Below, piece after piece: positions 1 to 12,244 of a DNA stretch of 64,000 nt (positions are counted from its first letter, which is position 1; every line of letters begins with the position of its first letter). The notes below the pieces were generated by a model, which saw only the letters and a program-made list of their open reading frames with translations, made no database searches and was not told the origin of the DNA. Source of the stretch: Phaeotremella fagi (Eukaryota > Basidiomycota > Tremellomycetes > Tremellales > Phaeotremellaceae); contig BCHU01000011.1 in the NCBI GenBank assembly GCA_001599715.1, positions 372,001 to 436,000 on the forward strand. The letters are read 5' to 3'. A program made the translations under genes and the position numbers.

Positions 1-2755
1 GAGTTATTGGCTAACTCGAATCACAATGAGCACTATGAACATTCCTTAGGCTCGACAGCAATCCCAAAGTCCAGCCCTTCTAGTATCTCAATGCGACTAT
101 CCACGTGTTGTAAAAATCTTCTCATCTTTGTCTACATTCACAAAAACCATAACGTCAAAATGTGAAAGTGGCAGAAATGATGAGTACTTTGTTAATTAAA
201 GTTCAGGTACAACACGTTCCCAGGCACTCCCGCAACAGCCACCAGCCGGTTCAGCCGCTTCCGGTCATTCTAGTGCCACATTCGTCATCTTTCTTCGATT
301 TTTCTCATCAACGAGCGATGATGATTTTTCACTCAGCGATCGTTCCACGTTTGACTTCCAAAATGGCTGGACGATATCTAGATGATCAGAAGGAACATGA
401 TTTATGGTTTTACGCATTTCTTCGATCAGGTCAGGTTCAGGTTCAAGGAACGACGGGAGTACCTCTTTGATTCTTCTTTCTGGTACCTCTTACCTCATAC
501 ATCATTTCTCAATCGTTATCAGTAATTAAGGTCGTCTGATGTGTCTGATGTAGCCAAAACGGTTTTTGGCTGGTCCGATAACTTCCATCGGCTTTTCCTA
601 TGCGGTGAGAAGTTTGGTTGAGTAGATTTTGTCACTTTTCAATGTGGCGAGTGGCATTTCGTTGGCGGTACGAGAGGATTGAAATGGATTAGTATACTCT
701 GTCCAGCTTCTCGTTTACAATGAAATACATTGAAGTGAGCTCCCCTGCTAAATGAGAGCTCCACTTAGAACGTGATGTAGTGTACAAACGTTCGTTCAAA
801 ATAAAATCTGTACTTCAATCAATGTCTAAGCCGCCTCATTGAAATCATTCAACAGCCATAACATCCAGACCATCCTCTACTTGTAAGCACGAAACTAATG
901 CATCCACTCAGACTCAGATACATTCATTACCAAAGTACTCTATCAATTCCCGCTCAAATGCCAAGTGATTCATACGAGCCAATACAACCGGAACATTATT
1001 GAGACACAACTGAATTGAATGGAGCAACCTTATTTGGCATTGAAAATTTCTCTGGGTGTAGAGGTATTGATTTGGTGAGACAGTTGGAAGTTTATCATGT
1101 GCGGGAGCTGCAGTGACTAGTCTCGGATTATCGACCAGATGACACCTTCCGGTGCACAGGTGTTCTGTCTCGGAGGTCACGAGGAAGGATAGTATCGTCC
1201 CAAGCGACAAACTACACTCTTCACCGATGACCTTTCTAGGCTCTCCGTCGACCCGCAACGAGACTGATGAACACAATGGACTCAATTAGCGTTAAGCTTG
1301 ATATTGCATTGAATAGGACCTGAAGATCAGTTAAGAAACATAATGAAGAAAATGAAGACATTGTCTCTGGTTAAACTCCTTGAGCCGAGCTATATTTCCA
1401 TCCGCAAAGACAATACCTTCCGAGTTGGGATTCCAGCGATGTGAGAAAGACGCCAGTAGTGGTCAGACAATAGCACACTATAGCACACTATTGTTAGAAC
1501 AATGCTAGATATTGTCGTCATGATAAGGATTGTCTCGTCGATTTTTCGCTGCCAACAACGAAGCTCTATTGTTCTTTTCCGATTCGAGTATGGTCCCCCA
1601 CTATAACATTATCATTCACGTAACAATTGATATTGTGTGCGTTGTTTATTTGATTGTGGCTGTTCGAACAATGAATATTCTACTAAAGTTGAAGTGAGAG
1701 ACAAACGCCGTCGATCTTATCGTTCCCGCTTCAAAAGCAATTAGTAGCTGAAGCTTAAAATGACAGAGGCTTACGACGAATTCAGTCAGCTATTACTCAC
1801 TGTTCACAACGTTGAAGGAAAATTTTAAACATGATACATTCTGAATCAGGTCAGTTGGTTAACCCTTAAAAAACCATGTTCATAAAGAAACTCTAACCTT
1901 GTTGTTTATACGTTTTAAATTTTTCATCTGACTGAATTCCCGCCTTGTCATTTAAGAGAATTAAATTTAAACATGACTTCAACCGGTCTGGCAGTAAAAT
2001 AATAAATTTTAGTGAATTCCAATAAAGTTTTGACCCAATTATTTCCTGATTTAGTAATAAACCTGCGCCCTTGCGTCACTAAACCCAAAACTCAAAATGG
2101 CTGTCAAGGCGTAAAACCCGAGGAAGATTCCCAAAACTCAATGAGGCAAATTTGAGTTACCGGAATCACCCTTTCCGGCTTGATAACGAATAAAACTATT
2201 ATGGAGCTTCTGGAATGGCGTTCTTTGGTGGTGACCACTCAAATTGTCTCAGTTGATTGATTATGATTTTGATCTACACTCTACTGTTTTGTAATAACCT
2301 TTTTTTCACTTGTCTCGATGCAGCAACGTAGACGATTCAACGCCAGGATTCAGGTTTATTTCAATGCGCCACTACTTCTTTTTTAGCTCGTGGCCAGCCT
2401 AGCCGTTGTTTTCAGTTCTCATCAAGGGCGTCCGCTCTTGGTTGTAAAGATGATACAGACGTCAGGATTGCCATCTTGACTAGGCGGGGTGTGATCGAGA
2501 CAATGGGATAACTATATACTTGTATTCTATTGTCTCTGAACAATGTTGATCACTCATTCTTCAAACATCATATATTAGAACACACCACCGCTGATCTTTC
2601 TTCTCATCTTGTTTCATTCCCACAAATCGTTTCTTCAAATTCTTCACATTATTGCAAACAAGAGCCGACTACCAATACTTGATCAGCTCAACCCACACTC
2701 TTTTACCTGTTAGCGACTAAACGATTACTTTATACCAAACTACAATCTCATCACA
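1..2755. other. Long stretch with no supported gene
   Basis: I could not support any gene here. The two longest open frames (162-470 plus, 914-1285 minus) have no recognisable family, and the minus one lacks an ATG near its 5' end. The last 250 bases are AT-rich, then pyrimidine-rich, and look like the promoter and leader of the cyclin gene that starts at 2756. A short direct repeat of a 9-10 base unit lies near 1471-1492. A highly spliced or non-coding gene cannot be excluded. Confidence 0.4.
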
Positions 2756-4140
2756 ATGGCTCACAGACTCCGCGACCCAGTTCACCCAGCTTCCCTCCTC
2801 CGTCTTTCTCAACATGATCACACCTTGGTCCACAGTTTAAAGAACAAGGTCAGACCCGAATTCTTTGGTGAGTCACTTGGTTCCTGTGGCAAGGTCCTTA
2901 CTAATCCTACCTAGGTCATATCGCTTCAAGAGCTTCTGCCGTCATCAAAGTCTCTCCACCAGACATTCTTTCACCACCAACTACTCCAACCAAGGAGATT
3001 GTCTACTACGACATGAACGGTAGATCCGTCAACTGGTGGGAAGCAGCAAAGACCGAAGAAGATGAATCAGCCGATCTACCTGAACTTGCAGAGTTCATTC
3101 GTGGACTCGTTGCTCAATCCAACGTTCAAATGCCAACTTTGGCTGTCACCCTTGTCTATCTCGAAAGATTAAAGGAGAAATTACCTACTGTCGCTACTGG
3201 TGAGTAGTACCAATGAGTCAAAGACCACCACTAACCCCACCCAGGTATGAAATGCACTCGTCACCGAGTCTTCCTCGCTGTACTCATCTGTGCCGCCAAG
3301 TACCTCAACGATTCTTCACCTAAAAACATGCACTGGCAAAAGTACGCTCGTTACTTTTCACTCGCAGAGGTCAACTTGATGGAGAAACAACTTCTCTACC
3401 TTCTCGACTACAACCTCAGAGTAGAGGAATCAGTTCTCATCGCTCACCTCGAACCATTCTGGAACCCAGAACCCATCTCCGTTCCATCAGTTCGTCGTGC
3501 CGCACCAAGACCTATCAACACCAACATCATGGCTTCAGGTATCGAATCACCACCATTGACACCTGGTAAACTCTCTGTCAACATGAACTTGCCCGGTCCA
3601 TCAAAATACACCCCACCTTCACCATACGAAGACAAAAGCTTCAAAAGTCAACAAGCCATCTCATCCTGGTCAAGTCGAACAACAGCTTCATCCAGCTCTT
3701 TCGATCCATTAACGAGTGGTCCATCCCCCATCTCACCAGCACCAGCTGTCTTGGCTTCTAGACGTGCATCGTCCAACCTCGCCATCTCGACGGTAGCTCC
3801 TTCCCCAGCTCCATTCACTTTGAACTCGTTATACCTAGACGCCCCAACACCCGGTTTGGCAAGAAGAGATTCGACTTGTTCAACAGCTTCATCGGTGACT
3901 TCTGATCAAGCAACTCCCGAAACTTGGGGTTCAGGAACTTTGGTATCATCGAATTCAAACGGTTCATTAAACGTTCACACCCCAGGTATGCCAAGAAAGG
4001 CATCTTACACCGCCAAACCTGGTTCAATCTTGATCGTCGATCCAAATCAACCCATCGCACCTTCTCCTACCAGAGATTTTTTGAAAAAATTAGGTGTCCG
4101 TCCAGCACCTTCTTTAAGGTCAATGAGACGTTATGTTTAG
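2756..4140 (+). CDS. PCL-type cyclin (Pho85 cyclin family)
   Basis: Three exons (2756-2867, 2915-3199, 3245-4140) join in frame to a protein of about 430 aa. The cyclin box spans roughly residues 75-180 and includes the segments [15 protein letters not shown] and [17 protein letters not shown], followed by the helix [17 protein letters not shown]. These are typical of the PCL1/2/9 group of fungal cyclins, which activate the Pho85/CDK5-type kinase in cell-cycle entry and polarity. The C-terminal 230 residues are rich in Ser, Thr and Pro and probably disordered, with many SP/TP sites that may be CDK targets. Both introns are 45-47 nt with GTGAGT donors. The family is clear; the exact PCL subtype is inferred. 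Confidence 0.88.
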
Positions 4141-4788
4141 TGGTTTAACTCTTATAATATTTCTTCTCTTTCTGGGTTTATCTTATACTCTGTTGTACCG
4201 TTTTTACCCAGAACTTCATTTATTTTGTTACCTTTTCTTGTAATCACCATACAGTCGCTTCTTTAGCATTATATCTACTTTTAATAATAGCATCATAAAT
4301 ATGAATAACATATTGAACACTTTACATGCAGCATTGTACACTACTCTTCATTAATTCTGGAGGCGTTACCAGAGTTATTAACTGGATTACTACAGCAGGC
4401 GATGAAAAAACGGCGGGTAAAAGAGGGTGAAATGGATGAGTGCTGAATCGTACATATATGACGCCGTCAGAGAACAACATGAACGACATGCAGGTCGGCG
4501 GTGACGCAGAGAAGTTCGTTCATTGACTTGAATCAGGAGTAAGAGCACGTCGCTGAGAGGATTTCAAATGACCAATCTTTGCACGTTGAATGCAGACCTT
4601 TTGTACAGTAGTTTTTCGAAAGGAAAACGGAGGTGGCAATTGAAATGCTGTCATTCTTTCCTTTTACTGGGCACTTGAAATACACTACAGTACTCTCATC
4701 ACTTCACACTCTCTGTATATTTACAATCAAATTACGAAAGCAGCCGGTATCTCTCCCCATAAACATACGTTCTACCTTCAGCACAACA
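4141..4788. other. Intergenic, convergent 3' flanks
   Basis: This is the downstream region of the cyclin gene and of the convergent minus-strand gene ending at 4789. I see AT-rich sequence and no supported gene. A hydrophobic plus-strand frame overlapping 4633-5022 is the antisense shadow of the acidic repeat in the neighbouring gene. Confidence 0.5.
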
Positions 4789-5463
4789 TCAGTAAACAGT
4801 GCTCGCTTGACTCATGGAATCATCCATATCACCTTTCTCGTCTTCCTTTCGGATCAGATGCTCCCATTCGTCATCTTCGTCATCATCTTCATCCTCATAC
4901 TCCTTTTTCTCATCCTCATCCTCATCCTTCTTTTTCTCATCCTCATCCTCATCCTCCTTTTTCTTATCCTCATCCTCATCTTCCTTTTTCTCCTTCTTCG
5001 CCTCTTTGGCCGCTTCCTTTGAAGTCTTCCACTCCCAGAACTTATCGTTGTTGGCGGCCTTGGTGAACCACTCGATGTGGAGTTTCCCACCTAGAGCTTG
5101 GTATTCAACGAGAGCGGTTTTGAAGTCGTCGTCAAACTCATTATGGGTCGAAGCCCAGGTTTTGAGAAGTTCTGGATTGCGTGAGATGAAGATATTTAAA
5201 GGCTCAGCAGTACACCAGAAGTTGTTGCAGAGCCAAACCTCGGTACTGTAGGAGAGATCGGGTTTGAGTGAGGTGCACAACAACAAATCGTACTGTTCGA
5301 ACTTTTCGTGGGACGAAAAGGATCGAATGAGATACGAGCTAAGATAGGAGTCAGATGACAGATAAGCAGTACGAACTCACTCTCCCCAGTCTACGCCTTC
5401 CCCTCCGAAAACCCAATCACCGTGTGTACTTTTTTCCAGCTTTTGGGAAGTTTCTGATGGCAT
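4789..5463 (-). CDS. Small orphan protein with acidic/lysine repeat tail
   Basis: Two exons (5381-5463 and 4789-5338, with a 42-nt intron starting GTGAGT) give about 210 aa. I do not recognise the family. Residues 1-135 are a compact Trp-rich region ending in WFTKAANNDKFWEWKT. The C-terminal half is a low-complexity run of Asp, Glu and Lys encoded by CTC/ATC-type microsatellite DNA (4860-5000 on the plus strand). The compact region resembles the next gene at 6067-6561: both have an H-x-x-W segment followed by EWKT, and both have a phase-2 intron soon after the N-terminus. I infer a tandem paralogue pair. No function can be assigned. Confidence 0.65.
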
Positions 5464-6066
5464 TGTTGAAATAATAATCAAGAAATTTATGAAAATGAGT
5501 GGGTGGCAAATAAAATCACTGTAGAAAGACAATGATGGAGAAGAAGAAAGAAAAAGACAAAGAAAGAAAGAGAGCAAGCCCATTATATCATCAGTGGTCA
5601 GAGGTATTAGATCCTTTCAAGGTCTTCGATGGAAATTGTGAAAGGGGATTTTTTTCGGGGATGCAAAAGAAATACAATGGATCGAAGAAGATATCGGGAA
5701 ATCGTCCAACATGGAATGATTGTTTGGACTGCACTCTTTGAGCGGAACATCGAATAGACAACGATTGATCATTTTATGGAGGGTGACCAAATGTCAGTGA
5801 TTGTGTTGTTTTGGCGCAACGTCCAGGTACATTTTTTCTCTTTGAAAGTTTGATCGATTCAAAGACGAATGGCAATGCCATCAGTGCGACCTTCTTTTCC
5901 TGTCCTTCGTAATTTCGAAGGAATAGAACAGCTCTCACTTTGTGCTGTATGAATGACCTTCCATGATGAAATGGACGATAGCATGGATTAGAGCAAGCAA
6001 TGGAACTGGACTACATCTGTTTACCTAGACTTCGACTCAACTCTCAACTACAAACTACAACACTAC
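5464..6066. other. Intergenic region between two orphan paralogues
   Basis: Upstream region of the gene starting at 5463 and downstream region of the gene ending at 6067. It has a purine-rich stretch near 5530-5580 and no supported coding sequence. Confidence 0.5.
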
Positions 6067-6561
6067 CTAATTCCCTTGGGTCCAGAGGCCCCAACGAATC
6101 ATCTCGGTCTTCCACTCTTTGTACTGATCACTTTCCATAGACTTTTCAACCCATTTATCATGGACTTGACTAGCGACCCCAGCATGTTGAGAGGAAACAA
6201 ACTGGAAACACTCCAGCTGCCCTGACTTATCATCCCATTCCTTGACCCAACGGTTATACTTACTCAAAACACTACTCTTGTCGTTCTGATCAAAAAGACG
6301 TCTATTGAACCGATCCTCTGATCTGTATGAACAGAAATATTCTTGCCTACTTCCGAGTAGTATAGTAATCTCCATGGAGTTTTTAATGTCAGGAAAAGCT
6401 TTGTGTATGTGTTCTGAAAGTATAACGTATTCGTCCCTTAAAAGTTCGATTAGCTTCCAGTCATGGATAAGAGTTACAATAACATTCACTCACGGCTGTT
6501 GGTATGCTTTCAAGACGATTTCCCAATCGGCAAACGAAGCTGCTTCTGTGATGGTTGGCAT
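6067..6561 (-). CDS. Small orphan protein, paralogue of 4789-5463
   Basis: Exon 1 (6494-6561) and exon 2 (6067-6436) join through a 57-nt intron with a GTGAGT donor, a CTAATC branch-like site and a TTTTAAG acceptor, giving 145 aa from ATG to TAA-type stop in frame. The family is not recognised. The C-terminal segment HDKWVEKSMESDQYKEWKTE matches the spacing of the corresponding segment of the upstream neighbour, and the N-terminal DWEIVLKAYQQ region also aligns loosely. It lacks the acidic tail. No signal peptide or membrane segment is visible, so a soluble intracellular protein is likely. An internal ATG inside the intron could give a shorter alternative model, which I consider less likely. 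Confidence 0.6.
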
Positions 6562-7158
6562 ACTGTATATTCTGTTCTACTTTATGTTTAAAAATTCGAA
6601 ATAAATTGGAATGACAAAGACTCAACGAAACTTGGATACTGTATATACCCAGTCTCGTTCTCAAGATACAAAGGATTGAAAAATTTAACTCAGTCATAAA
6701 GGATTCACAGTATGTAAGACTTGATGATACACTGCAATTGTCTGTGAAAGTGGCGTCCAAAGAACGTTTTGTCGTTTTGGGAGAAGAACAAAGGACAATG
6801 AAAAAAAGAAGAGCTTTCGAATTCTTAAAGCACATAGCCGTTAAAGACAAGGACAAATCGGCATTTCCTTCTTTCGTGTTTTCTGCTTGCGCTTCTGAAG
6901 TGTCTGTCATGGTTATAACAGGACTCGAAGTCTAACGGATCAGACTTCGAGTATTGAGCCTTTTGGACAAGGACGTTGCCTTGTAGCCTGTTATACAAGT
7001 TTGGTTCGTGACAGTGTCAATAACAATGAGGTAAAATGAAACGGTGCTGGAAACTTAGTCTAGGCTTATTCCAACAGACACTCAATCGCCCCCTCGATCA
7101 TCTAGATCCATTAACGTATACACATAAATTATAATACAAACTCCCCTTCATCCCAACC
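6562..7158. other. Intergenic region with nested inverted repeat
   Basis: Upstream region of the 6561 gene and downstream flank of the minus-strand gene ending at 7159. It contains a nested inverted repeat at 6914-6995 (listed separately). No convincing gene. Confidence 0.5.
6914..6995. repeat. Nested inverted repeat
   Basis: An 11-bp perfect arm (ACTCGAAGTCT, 6923-6933) is followed after 8 bases by its exact reverse complement (6942-6952). Outside it, TATAACAGG (6914-6922) pairs with CCTGTTATA (6987-6995). The structure is visible directly; its role is unknown. It could be a hairpin in a transcript 3' or 5' region, or the remains of a small element. Confidence 0.7.
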
Positions 7159-9103
7159 CTAAGCCCTAGACCCCCTAGTAGCCTGTTTAGCCTGCAACCT
7201 CTCCATCCTAGCTCTCAAATCAGCCATCCCCGCCAAACTACCACCCGAAACCGGTAATCTAGAAACAGGTCTAGGTAAACCGGTAGAACCAACAGAGGGG
7301 GTAGATGATTTAGCGATTCGAGTCGGTTGAGATATTTTCGAAACCGACGATGCCGATGTTGATGCTGATCGGATTTTACCAGTGGTGGACGAGGATGGTA
7401 ACGTACGTCTGTTGATTGTGTTTGAAGCTTCACCGAATACTTTTGTGGGCTTTTCGGGACGGATTCTTGAGGTTGGTTCGGGTTGAGTTGTTTCTTTGGA
7501 GGGTTTTCGTGTTGAAAGGGAAGAAGTCCTTTTGAGGGCTTCGAGACGTTCACCGATAGTTCTTTGTGTGGTTCCAGTTGAAATGGAATTGATTGGACCG
7601 GTACTGCCTGAACGTGAGTGAGACGGGTTGATGGGACCACTACTTCCTGTACGTGAATGGGCTGCGAGACGGACGGTGGATAAAGATGCACTAGTGGGGA
7701 TCCCACGAGTCGGTATGGAACGTGTGACACTGGTAGATCCTGTCCCGACCGTTTCTCTTCTGTTGATACTGCTTGAACACGCTGGGGCACTGAGACGAGT
7801 AGGTGCTGAGGTACTTTCAGCTGCTCGATGTGTAGTGAACCTAGAGCGGGTTGTACTGTTGCTTCGAGATACACCCGATGAAGCAGCAACAGGTATTACC
7901 CGATTATCCCCAACGGTAGAGGTCGAACTGGAACTAGTTGAGCTGTTCAATCGATCAATCGAGACTGGTTTGACAGGTGAAGCCTTTGGTCTAAGGTTGG
8001 TAGGTAAAAACGGTCCATCCATAGTTCTAACTCATCAGCTGACAGTCAAAACAATCCACTCACGTATCCATATCCAGATCCATCTCTTCATCCATAAGAT
8101 TAACGAAACTTTCTTCAGTACCAGAAGCTCTTTTAGGTTTCGATACACGAGCCATAAGATCTCTAACGTCCATTGTCATATCTGCGTCCCGAGTTTTTCT
8201 AGCACTAGATAAATGGGTTTTAGCAGGACTAGTATATTTAGATGGTGAAGTTGGTTGATAGATCGGATTCCCACGTTTAGATGAAAGTGGTGGTAAACGA
8301 ACACTAGGTCTACCTGGGGTGGTTGTCAACCCATCACCCTCTTCACCAACTGAAGCTAACGATCTGGCTGATGACGAAGCAGGGAAAACTCTTTTCGTTG
8401 GAGATCGAGATGTTGATCTTGGTTTGTTACCTGACCAGGGCGGTATCTCTTTTTGAACAGCGTTGATAGAAGAGAGTAAATGGATGTTACCAGATGAAGG
8501 GAATTTAGTTGAAGCATTCAATGAATTGGGCTCTGGTTGTTGAATTGCTTTAGGTCGAAGTTGGTTGATACCGAATGTCAAACTATCATCTAAATCCCCC
8601 ATCGTACAATCGGCAATCATCGATGCTTCAGTCGCAACGGGTGGGAGTTGGAATGAAAGTGAGGCTCTAGGTGATTTCTTGGTTGATTGGGGGAGTTGAC
8701 GGGTTGGAGATTTGGTTGGACTTGAGTATTTGAATTTTGTTGGACTGATCACTTCGGATGTGGGTCTGGGTTTGGCAGGGGAGATGGAAGTGGTTCGTGA
8801 GGGGGATAGAATTGCCTGACGAGACGAGGGAGTCGTCCTCAATGGCAGTTGACGAGTTAGGGATGATTGACGAATGGGTGAGGTTTGGATGGAATAAACA
8901 TTCTTGATTGGTGAGATCATCGAACGAGGTCTAGATTGAGGTATTGGACGTTCTGGAGATGAGGCTTTGGGGAGAATGGTGATAGGCTCTGAAGAATCGA
9001 TTGATACAGGTCTTGGTCTTGGTTTGAGGGGTGAGGTTGAGGTTGAATGAAATGGGGGTTCTGGGGAGGCTGGAAGTGGTGGAAGTTTGGAGGGGGAGAA
9101 CAT
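7159..9103 (-). CDS. Ser/Pro/Thr-rich basic protein, family not recognised
   Basis: Two exons (8064-9103 and 7159-8026) separated by a 37-nt intron (GTGAGT...TTAG) give about 635 aa. Most of the protein is low-complexity Ser, Pro, Thr and Arg with many SP/TP/SPxK-like sites, so it is probably disordered and a plausible CDK target. Three short segments look conserved: an acidic DLDDSLTFGI near residue 175, TMDVRDLMARVSKP near 310, and a C-terminal helix MADLRARMERLQAKQ. The arrangement recalls chromosome or spindle-associated proteins, but I cannot name a family. It is divergent from the gene at 9353 with a 249-bp shared promoter region. Confidence 0.75.
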
Positions 9104-9352
9104 GGTTTTTGAATCAACTGGTGCTGGGATATGGGGGAAGAGATGATTTCTGGATGCGTTGGATGTATGATTTTATTACTGTTTATTATATGAAAGAAAT
9201 CCAAGTTGAATGATAAGAATGAATGGGATGTCAACATCTCTCCCCCTCAATGAAAAGCAGCCGCGTGAGGCTCATCGTTGGAGGATCATTTAAGAAACCT
9301 AAACGATTTTAGAAAGAATCTTTCCTCAAATTCACAACAAAAACAACACACC

Positions 9353-10039
9353 ATGCTTAGAAGGACACTCCTAAATCACCCATCGATACCAAGATCGAGA
9401 CCAACACCAAATGGTTACCCTTGCAACCGATTCTCAACGTCTTCCCATCACCGCAACTCCCACCCTCTACCCCCGTTCAACCCACCCCCAATCTCTCAAA
9501 GATTAAAACCAATGATCCCATTCTTCATCTACTGGTCTATAATAACTTCTCTAGCTGTTCATCTGTTACGAACTAGGATAAGAACTAAAGAGGAATTAGA
9601 TAAATCCAAAGCTCAGATCAGTGTTTTGGAGGGTATCATTGGACGACTTCAGTTGCAAGCTGGTTCTATTGATGAAAATGAGATACAGAGGGAATTGGAG
9701 ATGGTTGGTTTGAGGGAACGAAGTCATCTTACTCGTCCTCAAGGGGATGCTGGAGCTGAAGCCGAATCATCATCGCCGTTCGAAGAGTTGAAAGAAGTCA
9801 GTTGGTCAGAAGTTATCTTTGGTAAGAAACGGGAGGTTTCTCAAGAGGATCAAGATAAATTGGCTGTGGAGGAATGGACACAGAGTGAGTTTTTTGGTTG
9901 TGATAATGATCTGAAATACTGATACCATGTAGTCGTTAATGATCTGAATACGCCTCAACCACCTCCGACGATATCTGCACCGACGCAGGAAAGAATGGGA
10001 ATGACGAAACGAGCTTCTTCGTCTAATGTGTATCTTTGA
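9353..10039 (+). CDS. Small single-pass, probably mitochondrial membrane protein
   Basis: Exons 9353-9884 and 9933-10039 join in frame to 212 aa. The N-terminus (MLRRTLLNHPSIPRSR...) is rich in Arg, Ser and Asn with almost no acidic residues, as in mitochondrial targeting sequences. One hydrophobic segment (PFFIYWSIITSLAVHLL) lies near residues 56-72, followed by a charged helical region likely to form a coiled coil (residues 75-125). I do not recognise the family; an inner-membrane assembly factor is one possibility. I chose the ATG at 9353 rather than an upstream one at 9278 because it gives the better targeting sequence. The gene ends only 54 bases from the convergent CCT2. Confidence 0.7.
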
Positions 10040-10093
10040 TTATTCACATTACATGCATGTGCTACTAGTGGTGCCAATTCACTTCATCTACAT

Positions 10094-11962
10094 CTATTGA
10101 CCTTCTCTACGTCTTGGTGCGCTTCTTAGAATGTTATCAACTCTGAGATAGAGACGTCAGCTTATCCCAATCATAGTACCCACCTGAGAATCATTTCCGC
10201 TGCTTCACTCGCACTAACAACAACTTGCTTTTTAAGTTTATAAGATTCAGTGATCCCCAATTCTTTCATTGAACCGATTTCACCAAGATCCATATCTAAA
10301 CGTGATCAGTCCCGTCTCAACAAAACAAACCAAGGGACTCACTTAATCCAGTATCAGATTTACCCTCGTAATGAGCAGCTCTAAGTTTTGAAACCAAATC
10401 TGAAGAATCGTAACCACCGTTATCAGCCAAGATCGTTGGCATTTGTCTAAGAGCTCTAGCGAAACCTTCAACAGCGAGAGCTTTTTTACCACTAGTCGTT
10501 CGAGCGGCTTCATCGACTTTGACACTCATCAACATTTCCGCACAACCGCCTCCAAGTGTTACCCTGGTTTCTTTGACTGTTTGTGATAAAACTGAAAGAG
10601 CGTCATGTAAAGATCGTTCAGCTTCTTCGACCATTTGCGAGGTTGCTCCTCGGAGAACTACTGTGCAAGCTTGACCAGCGGCGACACCAGAGAATTTAAT
10701 GAGCTACGGGTTAATGTGATTTTTGACTCAAACCCACTTTATCCTCTCCAATCATGATCTCCTCGATAACGTCACATCGTCCGATTTTAACTTTATCAGG
10801 TGCGTCAAATGTACTAGCGATTTCACCACCTGTTACCAAAGCTAAACGTTCGACACCCTCGAAATCAGCATGTTCGATTGACATGATTCCGTGTTCGGCA
10901 AGTAACGATTCAGGATAGTTGTAAATCAACTGTCTGTTGACGAAACATGTAATGCCGTGAGCGGCGATCGAGGCAACCTTGGCCTTCATTTTGTCCTAGA
11001 TGTCAGGAATGTTCATCACTCTGCTTACTTTTTCTGCCCGTTCCAATTCTGCAAGTTTACCTGTGCCGTCTACTCTAACACGAGCACCAAAGATTTTAAT
11101 CTTATCCGTGTCCATTGCTGGAGGTCAGCGATGAATTTAAAAACACTTACAAGTGTTGGCAATCAGGATTTTAGCGTTCTCGATACGTTTGGGACAATTT
11201 GTTCCGATGGTTTTGTCGAGAATAAATCCTGTAACGTCAGCTAAGAACAGTACAACTACCCACCCTCATCCAGATAAGAATCCGTCAATTTCCCACCAAC
11301 TTTCTTGATAATCTGAATATGTTCCAAATCAGTCGATCCTTTCAAACGTAAAACAGCGTCAACGGCAAGATTAGCGAAATAATCTTTATCTTGAGCCAAA
11401 ACTTTTGAACTGAGTGTAGTTCTTGCGATATTGAACAGATCCTGTCTGAAAGAAACTTCGTCTGAACCGTGATCGATAGCTGAAGCTTCTAAACCATCTA
11501 AAGCGGCTCTGGAAGCGATTCTATAACCCTCAACAACGGTTTGGGGATGGATCTTCATGGTGGTAACTAATTTTTCTGCTTCTCTGAGTAGTTCTGATGC
11601 GAGAACACAAACACTGGTCGTTCCATCTCCAACCTCGTCGTCTTGAACTTTTGAGATGTTGACTAGGATTTTGGCAGCTGGGTTATCTAACGCGATGGAT
11701 TTGAGAATGGTTGCACCGTCGTTGGTTACTGTTATTAAACCTGTTGAAGCTGATTGAAGGATTTTGTTCATCCCCTAAGGGGGTTAGTTTTGACAGACGA
11801 CGTAACCCACTTTAGGTCCTAACGTTGATTTGACTAGATCACCTAATGCCATAGCACCAACGAACGAAGACATTCTAGCGTTCTCCCCTCTTTCTTCGGA
11901 TGCCTGACTCGTCAGTGGACAGTTGATGATTGAGCACATACCTCATCTGAGAAAACGTTCAT
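10094..11962 (-). CDS. CCT2: T-complex chaperonin subunit beta (CCT2)
   Basis: This encodes the beta subunit of the cytosolic chaperonin TRiC/CCT, which folds actin, tubulin and other clients using ATP. The start is MNVFSDEASEERGE at 11962, and the last exon ends with [11 protein letters not shown] before a TAG at 10094-10096. Diagnostic stretches include [20 protein letters not shown], the ATPase motif [42 protein letters not shown] [43 protein letters not shown] and [11 protein letters not shown]. The phrases [11 protein letters not shown] and [15 protein letters not shown] point to the beta rather than another CCT subunit. At least five short introns split the gene. Highly expressed housekeeping gene; family assignment is secure. 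Confidence 0.95.
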
Positions 11963-12187
11963 TGTCGGTGGTTTCTATGTTCAGTCGGGTTTTGGGGGGT
12001 GGTAGTTCTATCTTTTTCAGTTTTTGTCAAGTTTCGTAAGATTTAATGATAAATGTGAGTATAAATGGGGAGTAGAATAAATTAGAAATTAAAGAAAATG
12101 AAAGAATGAAATGATGTTGGACGTCGCGAGGAAGCTTAATCGCGTTTCGATGTAGTGGGTCACGTGACTGAGGTAGCTAACATGTAG

Positions 12188-12197
12188 CTATATATAA
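12188..12197 (+). promoter_or_regulatory. TATA-like box upstream of kinase gene
   Basis: A CTATATATAAG-type match lies about 50 bases before the kinase start at 12245, in the 280-bp gap shared with the divergent CCT2 gene. The position suits a core promoter for the plus-strand gene. Confidence 0.4.
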
Positions 12198-12244
12198 GCC
12201 AATTCATATACCTACCTCTACCTCCCCTATGCATACCTCACACC

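Noticed and set aside
162..470. 102-codon open frame on the plus strand
   Set aside because: Composition and context give no support; all three frames are open for stretches here and none resembles a known protein.
914..1285. 123-codon open frame on the minus strand
   Set aside because: It has no ATG near the 5' end (the only ATG gives 19 codons), no recognisable domain and no supporting exon structure.
4633..5022. Hydrophobic Leu/Ile-rich frame that looks like a membrane protein
   Set aside because: It is the antisense reading of the Asp/Glu/Lys microsatellite tail of the 4789-5463 gene.
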